A stretch of DNA of 64,000 bases from contig OZ024894.1 in assembly GCA_964017195.1 (NCBI GenBank), positions 1,612,501-1,676,500 of the forward strand. The letters are read 5' to 3'. The notes under the pieces were generated by a model. It was not told where the DNA came from and did no database searches. It saw only the letters and a list, made by a program, of their open reading frames with translations. Of this stretch, positions 36,131 to 47,580 are shown piece by piece; position 1 is the stretch's first letter; each line of letters begins with the position of its first letter. The DNA is from Siderastrea radians (Eukaryota > Cnidaria > Anthozoa > Scleractinia > Rhizangiidae). The position numbers and the translations under genes were made by a program.

Positions 36131-38083
36131 TAAGTGGGCAATCTGCGATCCGTTTTGAGATTATTATGCCCCAAGTTTTTAAGTGTACACCGATAACAAC
36201 CCACTCACCTACATCTTATCCTCTGCAAAATTGAACGCCACTGGTTTTCGCTGGATTGGGGAGTTAGCTGATTTCAATTTTACTACCGCCCCGGAAAAGC
36301 CAACATCGGTGCCGATACTTTCTCTCGAATGCCTCCTGATAGCACTGCCCACTTGGAAACGTACACGGAGGTAGTACCGTAGGATGTCCTTCAGGCTGTT
36401 GCGTGTTCGGCAAAATACCAAGACCAAGGACAAGTGATCTGGGTGTCAGCCCTCACCAGAGACCATGCTGTCCTAACAACTGACCCAGTTGGGATGGATA
36501 AACCCTGCAGTTCCAATGATTGGTATACAACACGCACAAGCCACTGACCAGGTTGTTCGTCGAGTGAGTGATTTGATTCAGCATGGCCAACGACCAACAA
36601 CGGGAGAGAGAAAACGGGAGTTAAGTGAGACCCAACTGCTCCTGCATGAATGGGATAACCTGTCCGTGGACAAGGATGGTATACTTAGACGGCGTAAAGG
36701 AACTAGGACTCAAATTATCGTACCCAAGCAGCTTCGTTCACTGGTACTCAAAGAAATCCATGAAAACATGGGTCATCTCGGGGCCGATAGGACATTGGGC
36801 CTTGCCAGAGAGCGCTTCTAGTGGCCTCACATGCAGAGAGATATCGAACACCACATCGGACACGTCTGACAATGCGTTAAACAAAAAGGCCCCACGCTAA
36901 AGAGCAGAGCGCCATTAAAACCCATTGTGACCACCTCGCCTTTTGAACCTAACGCCATTGACTTCCTTCATTTGGAAAAGAGTAGTGGAGGGTACGAGTA
37001 TATCTTAGTTGTGATGGATCACTTTACACGCTATGCGCAAGCCTACTCCAAGAGAAGCAAATCAGCTGAGACAGTTGCCCAAAAACCGCAAGGGAACGGT
37101 CAAGTTGAGCGATTCAACCGTACACTTTTGGGAATGCTCCACACCCTGCCAGAGACCCAGAAATCACGTTGGGCAGATAACTTGAACCACGAAGTTCATG
37201 CTTATAACTGCACGAGGCATGAATCAACTGGCTACTCAACATTTTTCCTCCTCGTCGGTCGCCACCCTCGTTTGCCTGTGGACTTAATGTTTGAAATTGA
37301 AGGTCAAACCAACCACGAGAACCACTCAAAGTACGTAGAAAAGTGGCGAAAAGCAATGACAGAGGCATACGAACTAGCAGGCAAAAAGTCCAAGGAAGTA
37401 GGCACAAGAGCCAAACAACGTTATGATCGCTTTGTACGAAGCTCACTATTGCTCCCTGGTGATAGAGTTCTTGTACGTAATTTAAGCGAGCGGGGTGGAC
37501 CAGGCAAGCTGCAATCACATTGGGAGAATCGGATTCACATTGTGGTTAGCTGAAGATAGGCCTGTGTATGAAGTCAAGCCGGAGGTAAGCACTCTTGGGA
37601 ACAGAATCCTACATAGGAACTTACTATTGCCATGCAGTCATCTCCCTATTGACATCCCAAGCCAGACTACCCGTAAGAGAACAGGTTAAGTCCAGAAGGA
37701 TAAGCCTAGCAATGCTTAACAGACACCAACGCCACTAGGTGAAAGACTTGTCAGATGGGACCAATGGCGATGATGTGTACACGATCACCTCAATGCATCC
37801 CCACACTGGACAGAACCTGGAGGAGGTGGTTACTGAGGAGAACTCCGAACCTTCGGTTGAAGAAGAACAGCCTCAACCAACCCAGTCAGAGGGTGCAATA
37901 CCAGACAGCAGTTATCAAGGGGAAACAAACAGCGGCCACGCAGTTCTGGAAGGAATGGAAGAAGTCAGACCCGAGAGCAGAGATAAGCAAGATCCTCCAA
38001 CCCAGGATGACCAAAGATTCAACCGGGCCCTCCTGAACAGGAACCTAGGCCTAAGCGAGAGAGGCACCAACCAACCCTGCTGA
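36131..38083 (+). pseudogene. Pol: end of RNase H and integrase
   Basis: The region after the foldback insertion reads VYTDNNPLTYILSS (about 36180), typical of the Ty3/gypsy RNase H end. It is followed by an HHCC-like zinc segment with HENMGHLGADR (about 36758) and the integrase core start NAIDFLHLEKSSGGYEYILV (about 36949). The core then jumps to GNGQVERFNRT near 37100, so the middle of the catalytic domain is deleted. Downstream, 37739-38083 is an acidic frame without a known domain. Confidence 0.75.
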
Positions 38084-38154
38084 CCTACAACACACTTGGC
38101 AATCCCACATATGAGAATCAAGCTGCTGCCCATTACGTATCCGCCAACAGTGTT

Positions 38155-38439
38155 GTGGGAAATCAGTTACCTCAGTGCTGTACTCCGCATCTTACTTGGG
38201 GTGGAAGTTTACCAGCCGTACAACAGTTCCAGTTACCTACATACCCATATGTGTATCCAGTGACCTTTGGTTACCCAGGAGCGTACCTGCAGTATCCACC
38301 ACTGCCTCAACCTGTCTTCCAGCCAGTTAACCAGTACCCTATACACCAACCTTTTGTGTATCAACCAAGGAGTGATCTGATGCAAGTACCTGTAACCATG
38401 AACTCTAGGCATGTACCCAGGCCCAGCTATGTGTACTAA
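38155..38439 (+). pseudogene. Pro/Tyr-rich terminal frame of the retrotransposon
   Basis: A 94-residue open segment rich in Pro, Tyr and Gln (YPYVYPVTFGYPGAYLQYPP). It lies between the integrase and the 3' LTR. I recognise no domain; it may be the C-terminal tail of Pol or an accessory frame. Confidence 0.4.
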
Positions 38440-38781
38440 AAGAACTCTTAGTGAATTAATTTGTTTTGCAAAAAAATGCACTTAGATTTCCGTTTGATTC
38501 CCTGTGTTAGGAATGAGAACTTTCGAATGACACAGAGTGTATCCTATGGACAGGAGATGTTACCGTAAAAAATAGCCGCTGAAGCCTTTATAAGGAGAGT
38601 TATAGTCAGGATCCTGGCAAATAGTCTAGTTAAAGAAAGAAATGATATGTAATTTTCGACGGTTGTCATTTCCCTATGGGTGTGAAACCCCTCAATGTGT
38701 GCTATTTCACATAGGCAGATTCTCTGCAAGTGTCAGGGACGACACATTTCTTCGGAAGGGAAGATTGGTAGGTGTAGACAT

Positions 38782-40607
38782 TGATAATTGTAACCGGAAA
38801 TGTAATAAACGGTATGCTGAGGCCTACTAGTGTGGCTTCAAATTACAGGAGGGGAACCCCGATGTAACGAACCCCTGTACAACGAAGACCCCGGTATTAT
38901 TAGTCACACGATTTCACGTTTTCACGCCGATTTGATTGTCAATCACAACACATTCTATCATCCCATCACCACTGATACCATGACGCAAAAAAAAAAATGA
39001 GATTCTTACCGCAGTAATCTCTTGTTTATTTGAGCTACTAGTCTGTGGGAAGGAGGTCAAGTGGCTGATTTCTGTTGAATTATAATAATGAGACAAAGCA
39101 CGATAAACAAAAAACTGTCACGTTCGATTGGGTTCGGTAATCGAACAAAATCGAACGTCTATTTTGCTGTGAGTTCGATTTTCGAACACAATCGAACTCA
39201 ATCCGGTTCGATTTTGTTCGGAATCCATCTCTTGATAAGTAAATCACGCAGGTCTAATCATAATCAACCTTTATTGAATGGAATAAATAGAACAACGTCC
39301 AAATATCGAACTGAATGTCAATGTTCGGTGATATATATTTTGTAGAAGAGAACAAAACGACGGTAAAATAATGAAATGCACTTTCGTTTACATTTCTTTA
39401 GAACCGATCTTCTTAAAAATTCGAAACTCTTCTCCCACATTCTTGATATCCTTTTACCGTACATGTAATTTCGATGTATGCAGTCTCCTCCCGGGTCTCC
39501 TGGAAATCGCTTCGGGTTCTTGATGCTCTCGACATTTCTTTTTGGGTTGACCAAAGCTAGCGGTGATTCGACCTTTAGCAAAATTTCCCCCAACCACGTG
39601 GCTAACTATTGTGCACGTGGCTATTGTGCAGACAATCGTCCTATCCCGGGGTATGGCGAATCGCCAAAAAAGGGTTAGGGGGACGGTGCACCGTACAAAA
39701 TGTCCGCAGTATAAACAAACAGGAGTTCGTAATCGAACGTTCGATTGAGTTCGATTGACCAAATTTTATTGTGAGTTCGATTATGTTCGATTACCGAACC
39801 CAATCGAACGATTGGTGTTCGATTGGGTTCGATTACCGAACGTTCGACTGGATACGCCGGGGAACATATACCGTCATATACCTTCGATACTAAAACGTAG
39901 AGACAAAATGGAAGATAGTCATACACTTTCAAAAGTTGTTGATTTGGCTTTGCGTTTAAACAATTTTGTCAAAACGTTGATTACACAAGATAAGTTGTTT
40001 CCGAGACACCTTTGCCTGCTAATTGACATCCAAAGTATAACGAGCGTTTTAGAGGCATGCACTCTGGCTAGTTCGCGAAGGTTGCATTATTTTCTTTCGT
40101 CTACAGTATTACATTAATTAACATCTAACAAGCATACGTACCCACCCAACCAACTAACGCCTCATCAAGAATTGTAGCTGATAATAAGGAGCACGACGAA
40201 AACCATGAAGAAACAAAAAGACTAAAATCTTACACCGGAAACTTGACGCAATTTGTACCCCCTGGCTTTATGAACCTTTATACCCTACGTGACATCAGCA
40301 ACGCGTGCTTATCTTCTTTGTTATCGAAGGTATACCACAAGTGAAACCAGAGAATTGTAGGTCTATATCCACACACAAACGCCATCGAGTGATCGCAATG
40401 TGGTCTTCATTCCATGAAGCCACACAAAAACCAGAAGCCGTAAACGGAAATTCGTGACGCGTGACGTGTAACGCAGGCTAATACATCTGGGACAGTTTCA
40501 CACGAAACTAATGCGTAGTGAAATCGATTGTATGAGTTTTGTTAACCGACAAATACACTGTTTGAAGTGCTGTGTGTTTATTGTGGTTTAATGGGACGCG
40601 GGTAACA
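38782..40607 (+). repeat. 3' LTR, split by an insertion
   Basis: The LTR start TGATAATTGTAACCGGAAATG is at 38782 and its remainder, from AAAAACCAGAAGCCGTAAAC to GGGTAACA, at 40426-40607. The insert 38830-40425 has inverted ends GTGTGGCTTCA. About 24 bp just before it (38806-38829) have no match in the 5' LTR. Confidence 0.75.
38830..40425. mobile_element. 1.6-kb insertion in the 3' LTR, rich in GTTCGATT motifs
   Basis: The ends are GTGTGGCTTCA and TGAAGCCACAC. Inside, about 39119-39225 and 39725-39855 hold dense inverted and direct copies of GTTCGATTGGGTTCGG and CCGAACCCAATCGAAC, which could be the ends of a further nested element of about 0.74 kb. The open frame 39908-40117 has no recognisable domain. 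Confidence 0.55.
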
Positions 40608-41280
40608 ATTATCTCATGAAGGAAACTAGACACTTGGTTAATTATGGATATACTCACGTCTACACTTGTTTGAAAGCGAAAAATAATCTTTGAGGTTTTC
40701 AGTTTCGTGAGAGATCGTTACAAACTACTAGTCGAGCGTCAAAACTATCGCATGTTAGGTATCTAATGAGAAGCTTCAACGATCAGCATTTAACCTTTTT
40801 TCCTGAAATTCAACAATCGCCCACACCCTTTTAAAGGTCGTCACTATAATTAACCACCCGGAAATCAATTTCGGGGGCAAAGTGTCCAACTGTTTATATC
40901 TCGTTTTGATTGTGCATTAGACGATGCAAATGAACGAACAACTAAATAACTACTTTATTTTTTAATTCTGGCAGTTCTATTTGTACTAAGTACCAGCGCG
41001 GTTTATTTCAAAACGTCACTTTTTATTTCGGTAGGCCCTGAACATGTAGCAAAGTAAATGCAAATTTTCGTCAAAACATCTCTTACAAAATTGTGGAAGA
41101 ACTTTAGGTTTCAGCTCCATGCGTGCTCTGCATGAAAAGTGTTAAATGATTTATGCAATTTTATCAAGGTTTAAAGGTGGAAGCTAGTCTTGTCAAGGAA
41201 CAAAAGCTAATGTGAAATGGACAGAAAACACCACAGGGAATCGTTCTCTACGCAATTTCCAACCGATCAGTATTTGTATC
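40608..41280. other. Upstream flank of GPCR copy 1, displaced by the retrotransposon
   Basis: Alignable with 45006-45706 upstream of the second GPCR (CACTTGGTTAATTATGGAT and GTACCAGCGCGGTTTATTTC in both). No gene is visible. Before the insertion this was about 0.5 to 1.2 kb upstream of the copy 1 start codon. Confidence 0.65.
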
Positions 41281-41378
41281 TGTATTGATAGATGTTTTGC
41301 GGTGTCCAAGGTTATATAACGACCCCTGCTTGTTGTTTTTGAGGTAACCAATAACCTCAAATAACCAGCCTCAAATGG

Positions 41379-42357
41379 AAAAGCAGGACTGGACTGTGAA
41401 TTGGACTTTGGACTGAACTCTGGACTGAACTCTGGACTGAGTTTGATTGACTTGTAAATAGGAAATAGACTTAATGTTTTACTAACCAGTTAATAATTAA
41501 AAATAAAGTAAAATTATAAATCACTTAAAATCATACCTAACAAGTTAGGGATGGACCATTACATTTTTTTTCGGGGTGAGGAAGATTCTTTTTCTGCATG
41601 AATTTTTTTTCGTGACTGAAAGCTTTGTATGAATTTCATTTCACTAGCTTGCAATAAACTTTTTGCTTTGTGCCGCTATGCACGATTTTTATTCCTCGAA
41701 ATTTCGCGCGCGCTTGTCTAACACAACTGTAACTGATGGGCTTTGAACTTACGAGGTCTCTTTGAAGCAATCTCCAGCCTCGTCTTCATTTCGTTAGAGA
41801 AAAAAACATGACTGTCTTTAAAGACCAAGTTTATCCTTAAGAACGTCGTCGTGGGCCTGAAAAAATAATGTCTCTCTGTGTGTCGGTGGGGGTAAAAGAT
41901 GAGTAGTGGGGTGCCTGCTTATTGACACATTCAGTGAGTGGATGAAAATACACATTGGTCTCCTTGGTCAATTTCTTTTTCCCATCCTTAGTGTCATGTT
42001 GTTTCTCTAATGAAATGAAGACAAGGCTGGAGATTGATTCATGGAGACCTCAAAAGCTCAAAGCCCATCAGTTACAGTTGTGTTAGACAAGCGCGCGCGA
42101 AATATTGAGTGAAATGAAATTCATACAAAGCTTTCAGTCACGAAAAAAAAATTCATGGAGAAAAAAATCTTCCTCCCCCCCCGAAAAATAATGGCCCATC
42201 CCTAACTAGTTTGGTATTATATAATTTTTATTTACTGCTTAGTAAAATATTAAGTCTATTTCATATTTTTACAAGTCAATAAAAGTCAGTCCAGAGTCCA
42301 GTCCAGAGTCCAGTCCAAAGTCCAGTCCAGAGTCCAGTCCAGCTTTTCCATTGGCCA
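41379..42357. mobile_element. 979-bp foldback element in unit B
   Basis: The arms (41379-41812 and about 41994-42357) are inverted. Their outer parts are built of tandem GGACTGAACTCT or AGAGTCCAGTCC words; the inner parts share CTTTCAGTCACGAAAAAAAA and AAGCCCATCAGTTACAGTTG, each inverted. A CCTCAAATGG direct repeat flanks it (41369-41378 and 42358-42367). Unit A has the uninterrupted site near 27838. No coding region. Confidence 0.85.
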
Positions 42358-43628
42358 CCTCAAATGGTCTTTCTACGCGGTTTGAGCAAATAGGGACTTA
42401 ACTTGATGTGAGATAAAAATTAGATGTCGAAACCTGAATGACACTTTGAGGCGCAAAGCGCAAATCTTCACGCTAGGTCTTACAACTTTGGTACGAGTGA
42501 CGCCAACTCCGCCACTCCAAAACAACACCAGTGGAATGCGAAAGCTTTGAGCACTTAGCCATTCCTGTTGCCCACAATCCATAAATGAAGGACCCACAGA
42601 GCACAAACAACAGCCTATACCTTTCAACAATATTTTTTTATTTGTGATGGATAAAATTCTTTAAGTATCTCTGTATGGTATATTTACACCCTCAGTAGCT
42701 TTGCTGAAACTTAGCCAATGTTCACTCAACCAGAATTAATGGTAAATTATAGATTTTAACTAAAGACAATCCAAACAAGAGGAAGCTCTTGTTAAAAAAA
42801 GTATTGAAAGCAAAACACTCCGTAGGCGGATCGAGGTTAATGTTCTATTTACATCCAGTTTTAAAATATACACAATATTCATATTTGTACAGTGTTTTAT
42901 AAATACTGACTATCGTTAAGGCTGACACGTTTTCTGAAAAACAAGTTAATAACAACGTGAGGAGACTTTCTCTTAATTTAGTTCTTGAGTTTAAAACCTC
43001 CAAAGTCGAACGTATAAAATGGAAAGGAATGACTGATACGAAAAAAAATGTGTTATCTTTGGAAATCGAACAGCAAGACAAGCAAAGGACCATCGGAGGT
43101 TGTTATCTATTTTTTTTGCGATTTCTTTGATTACAGCAAGACCTGATAATTGAAATCATTCCACGCTTTGACTTTGACAAAATTCCTTTTTCAGTAAAAC
43201 AAGGTGTTTCCTTTACAATGACGTCTCACAGAAACTAGTAGTTTTAATCAAAATCCATCAAATGGCCATAGCTATAAACACACTAAATGTTTATGCATCA
43301 GATGCCTATAACTATAACATCCTAAATGTTCATTCTATATTCAATATCTCAGAACTTAATGCACTTTAAATTGCGGATAAGAATTGCTCTGAGCCTTTAC
43401 GAGTGGTAGTCTTCTGTCACACGTGACCCTCGATCCGTCGTCTTATTATGAACGTCAATGCTTTAGAGAAATTCCGGATTACCAGGAAATCTTTCCTCTA
43501 CCTCTTCTCGTAATTCAACCAATCTTTTTTCAGTTTGGATAAAAAAGCTGACCTGAGTCCTTAGGTACTGTACTAACGTCACATGCGGCGACATTTGATG
43601 CATCGTCTTGTTATTACTGTCTTTCATT

Positions 43629-44525
43629 TTAGAGGAATTCCGGCTTTTCCTCCCAATGACGCCGTCGGAGCACTACGCGAAAAATTTTCCTTAGCTCCTT
43701 CCTGAAAATCTGCATTTTGAGACTGTAAATCACGGGGTTGATGGCGGAAGAACACAGCGCGAGAGTTTGGGCCCATTTCAAAGCCCGTCTGACATTTCGA
43801 GTGTTCATACTGTAACGGAAAATCAACGGTGTTACAAGAACAGGAAGCCAACAAATAATAAACACTGCTAAGACGCTTCCAATGGTTTTGGCAGCTATGT
43901 TTTCCCTGTCACTCTTGGTTTGTAAATCTTTCTCGAAATGGCCGACTTGTCTGGCGATCACGCGCGCTTGCCGGCGGGCGATAGTGTAGATGCGGACGTA
44001 AATCGGTACGATGATGATGACAAGCGCTAGCGTATAGCACACTGTGATGCGTGCTACGGAGGTCTCAACACCACTTGGTATTCCTAGCGCCAATGACACC
44101 AGCCAAATGACACAGAGTAAGATGGTAGCGTTCTTGAATGTGGCTCTCAGGTGATAAGTCATGGGCGAAACGATGGCTATGTAGCGGTCTACTGTCACAG
44201 CGACCAGGTTGCTGATTGACGCGAGCACAGAGACGAAGGAGAACGTTTTGCGTGTGGTGCCGTAGGCCGGGTTGGGGGACAGTCCGTACAAAAACGCAGC
44301 ATTCATTGGTTGAGCAACGAGGCAGGCTAGCAGATCAGCAAGCGCGAGGCTGGTAATAAACGTGTTTGTAACAGTATGAAGATGGCGGTTGCGAGCCACC
44401 ACAACGATTACTAAAGTGTTGCCAAAGATACCAATGAGACTGAACAACACGTTAACGGAGGCGAGAAACGTCGCTTCCATATCTGTGAGGTCCGGCGTCG
44501 TGTTCGCTGAGCCATTCTTAGCCAT
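43629..44525 (-). CDS. Class A (rhodopsin-like) GPCR, copy 2
   Basis: A 298-residue intronless paralogue of the receptor at 29133-30029, differing at about 23 residues. All signatures are kept: GN in TM1, LALAD in TM2, DRY at 113-115, CWLP in TM6 and NPVIY in TM7. The TM3 Cys (3.25) is missing here as well (Gly89) and loop 2 is equally short. Differences cluster in the TM2-TM3 region and loop 2 (Y75N, F82L, SV to GT at 89-90, EPSVRR to ETSVAR), that is, toward the likely ligand side, while the intracellular parts are nearly fixed. That hints at ligand divergence after duplication. The upstream flank is intact, unlike that of copy 1. Confidence 0.88.
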   Translation of the reverse strand: MAKNGSANTTPDLTDMEATFLASVNVLFSLIGIFGNTLVIVVVARNRHLHTVTNTFITSLALADLLACLVAQPMNAAFLYGLSPNPAYGTTRKTFSFVSVLASISNLVAVTVDRYIAIVSPMTYHLRATFKNATILLCVIWLVSLALGIPSGVETSVARITVCYTLALVIIIVPIYVRIYTIARRQARVIARQVGHFEKDLQTKSDRENIAAKTIGSVLAVFIICWLPVLVTPLIFRYSMNTRNVRRALKWAQTLALCSSAINPVIYSLKMQIFRKELRKIFRVVLRRRHWEEKPEFL

Positions 44526-45706
44526 GCTTCTTTCGTGAAGGGGTTGTTTGGATTTTCGACAAAAAATCTTTCAGCGTTTATTAACAGTAGTTCGGCCTAA
44601 CGTGAGTTGAGGTATACATGCAAGCTGGCATGACTGTCTTTGCGGAGAGCGCTATTTATATCAAAAGCGTTTTTCCTCTCGTGAGCGAATCAGACTAGTC
44701 GTTGAATCGTGCTTTCAGTTGTAGCTTTCGTTTCAGACACAAGCAACACAATTTGCCAGGTGGATCGAAAACCGCTCCGATGCTTTGTCGGTGAGTGGCA
44801 TTAGTTTACCGAAACTCGATTCTTGTAAGAGATAAGCTGATATCCCGTGATCTATGCCTCACTGAAGGATCTTACTAAATACGGGGCTTAATGTTTCGCG
44901 ATGGATGAAGCTTTTGAGGGTTAGGGTTAGCAAAGCAATTTTATAACTCAGCACCAATTAAATGTCCATTGTTTGTCGCACCAATTCGTATTCGTGATGG
45001 CGATTAGCTCATAAACGAAACCAGACACTTGGTTAATTATGGATGTATTCATGTTTCCACCTGTTTGGAAATGAAAAATAATTATAATTTGTGGTTTTCA
45101 GTTTCGAGAGAGATCGTTACAAATTACTAGTTGAGCGTCAAAAATATCGCATGTTAGTTATCTAATGTTATAACATCTTATGTTATCAGGCATTCCTTTT
45201 TTTTTTTGCTGAAATTGAACAATCGCCTACACCCTTTTAAAGGTCGTCACTATAAGAGACATATTTACCACCCGAAAATTAATCTCGGGGGCAAAATGTC
45301 CAACTGTTATCTCATTTTGATTTTGCATTAGACAATGCAAAATGAACGAACGGCTAAAGAACGTTTTCTTAATTCTGGCAGTACTATTTGTACTAAGTAC
45401 CAGCGCGGTTTATTTCAAAAACGTCACTTTTTATTTCGGTAGGCCCTGAACATGTAGCAAAGTAAATGCAAATTTTCGTCAAAACATCTCTTACAAAATT
45501 GTGGAAGAACTTAAGGTTTCAGCTCCATACGTGCTCTGCATGAAAAGTGTTAAATGATTTATGCAATGTTATCAAGGTTTATGGTGGAAGGTAGTCTTGT
45601 CAAGGAACAAAAGCTAATTGTGAAATGGACAGAAAACACCACAGGGAATTGTCAAATATTGACGCCTTCTCCTCTCTACGCAATTTCCAACCGATCAGTA
45701 TTTGTG

Positions 45707-46777
45707 TCTAGATCCCCAATTATAAAAGTACAGCTGTCAATAGCTGATGCTATCAGAAAGAACAATTATTCCGGAAAGACAAGGGAAATCCACTTTGACA
45801 TTAAATTTTATTCCTTCAGAGATGGTCAAGGAACTAGTTTTGAAAACAAACTGCACAATTTTTTCTAGCTTTCGCCTTTTGTCAAAAAGCTAGCCAAGGG
45901 GTAGATTTTAGCAATGTCAAAGCACAAAATGCTAGCTAATCATCATTAGGGTAGCAGAAAAATATGGTTAGGTAGTGGCGTCAGTTAGGCTAAGCGACGT
46001 GTAAACACAATCCGTAGGCGTCAAGCTGAACAAGTGTGTCTTTAAGACGTTTTCACTCTGTTAAAGTAACACGGAGGTAGCTACTTAACTAGTTGCTTGA
46101 AAATCTACCTTACAACTTAGTTTGCTTTTTCTGATACTAGCGTTGCTATTTTAAACTTAACAAAAAAATTTAACTTCCTCTTGCCAGACACCAACTTCAG
46201 GTTGTGAATTATTTTCCTTAAAAAAGCTTTGTGAAAACCGAAACCTTTACTAAAAGCCCGCTTATGGACTAACTGTATTTACGTAAAGCAAATTTTAGAA
46301 CAGTCTTATTCAGTTTGAGCAAATAAATTCGACAAGGATGATAATCGTTTTTGCTAAGGAAGTTATTCCAAGTAAACATTGTCAGTGCACAAGAAGATAC
46401 GTTTGCTGGAAAGTTCTCCAAAAATTCTATTCATTTTGCAGCTATGAATTTTGCGGCTTTTTGGTTAAACCACACCACAACAATATATTGACGTGTTTTT
46501 TTAAGTGTGGTATGGCGTTTAAAGTCTATTTTGATCTATCGAGTAGCACGGAATGACGTGGTGTTTATTATACCGTAGCAGGTGAAACTGAGAGAGAAGA
46601 AAAAGTGCGACCGTTAAAGGAGAAATATCATTGAGTTTTTCTTACTTTTTGGTCAAAAATGTGCTAAATTCATAAGCAAGTACTTTGTTCATACAATAAT
46701 TTTTTTAATATCTCTTAATGAACGGTATCAATTGGATTTTCAAAGAATTAAAGAAATAGCCAAACTCAATTTTTTTG
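45707..46777. other. Intergenic, nothing recognised
   Basis: Plus frames at 45554-45868 and 46338-46556 show no domain. The former crosses the end of unit B and is only partly present in unit A, which argues against a conserved gene. Confidence 0.4.
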
Positions 46778-46984
46778 GCCTGTTCCAGGCGTTCAGATAG
46801 TGGAGCGCGAGCGAAAAATAAAGCGAGCGAACCGCTCGCTTTAGTTTTCGCTCGCGCTCCACTGTCTGAACTCCTGCTCTTTCGCTCGCTTTAGCTTTCG
46901 CTCGCGCTCCACTGTCTGAACGCCTGCTCTTTCGCCCGCTTTAGTTTTCGCTCGCGCTCCACTGTCTGAACGCCTGGAACAGGC
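46778..46984. mobile_element. Hairpin MITE with internal repeats
   Basis: The ends GCCTGTTCCAGGCGTTCAGA and its inverse close a 207-bp element. Inside are three direct copies of TTTTCGCTCGCGCTCCACTG (or one base different) and one inverted copy, so several alternative hairpins are possible. Confidence 0.85.
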
Positions 46985-47409
46985 TAAATTTTCCTCGATT
47001 TAGTAAATAGACACAAAAGGGAAGAACTTAAAAATGACCGCTGATTTTTTTCAAGTTAGAAGCAGTTTCCAAAGCCAGGCATACTTATTAATAGTTTCCG
47101 TGCACTAGAATTTCCCTTTAAAAAAAACTGGACCAATAATTTTAGACTCGTGCTTTTCAAAGTGATACTACTGAAAAATAGAGAATAATAGTGTCCCAGT
47201 AGACAGTGTCTAGATACTCGGCAGCCGGGGGTGCGGATGTTTCAAGACTAAATATCCGGTAGCCAGAAATTTTGAAGAATTTCGACGGAAAGGGTCATTC
47301 TAACGTTCTGAAAGTATTCGATGCTTGTTTAGAATTGCCAAGCGGATCAGAAGAGTATTTTGGTTTTTGTCGTGGAAGAAATTATTCATCGTGGTTTGAA
47401 ATGATAAAG

Positions 47410-47455
<46 letters not shown>

Positions 47456-47526
47456 CGTGAAACACAAAATTTTGGATTTATCAACTGAGTTGATAAGGTA
47501 GATTGGCCACCGTAAAGAGATTGAAA

Positions 47527-47560
47527 GCTGACGTTTCGAGCGTTAGCCCTTCGTCAGAGC
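47527..47560 (-). ncRNA. Hammerhead-ribozyme-like motif 1
   Basis: On the minus strand the core is CTGACGA, a GGGC/GCTC stem with TAAC loop, then GAAACGTC. Three flanking bases (GCT and AGC) pair as a short stem I. The motif follows the hammerhead consensus CUGANGA, stem II, GAAA, then a GUC cleavage triplet. Stem III has no loop (ACGU), so it would need to pair between two copies. Activity is inference. Confidence 0.4.
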
Positions 47561-47580
47561 GAATCAAGGAATTGTGGGTT

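Larger units (their letters stand above)
30529..40607 (+). mobile_element. Ty3/gypsy-type LTR retrotransposon, degenerate, with nested insertions
   Basis: The element spans 10,079 bp between 4-bp ATTA direct repeats (30525-30528 and 40608-40611). The LTRs start TG and end GGGTAACA. Unit B at about 45001 has the uninterrupted sequence GGCGATTAGCTCATAAACG, which confirms the insertion. Domain order is gag with a MYND-type finger, aspartic protease, reverse transcriptase, RNase H, integrase, then a Pro/Tyr-rich tail, the Ty3/gypsy order. Stops, frameshifts and a deletion in the integrase core show that it is dead. Confidence 0.88.
27744..41280. repeat. Tandem duplication unit A (GPCR copy 1, with insertions)
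   Basis: The unit begins TATTGATAGATCTGTTTTGCGG and matches unit B, which begins at 41281. Without the 10.08-kb LTR element it is about 3.46 kb. It ends with CCGATCAGTATTTGT at about 41270-41280, matching the end of unit B near 45706. The units are alignable over coding and non-coding parts, so this is a true tandem duplication of a whole gene locus. Confidence 0.85.
41281..45706. repeat. Tandem duplication unit B (GPCR copy 2, with insertion)
   Basis: The unit is about 3.45 kb once the 979-bp foldback element is removed, the same as unit A. It keeps the empty site of the LTR element at about 45001. Unit length, gene orientation and flanks all match unit A. Confidence 0.85.

Noticed and set aside
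45554..45868. 104-residue plus frame upstream of GPCR copy 2
   Set aside because: Crosses the duplication border and is not preserved in unit A.
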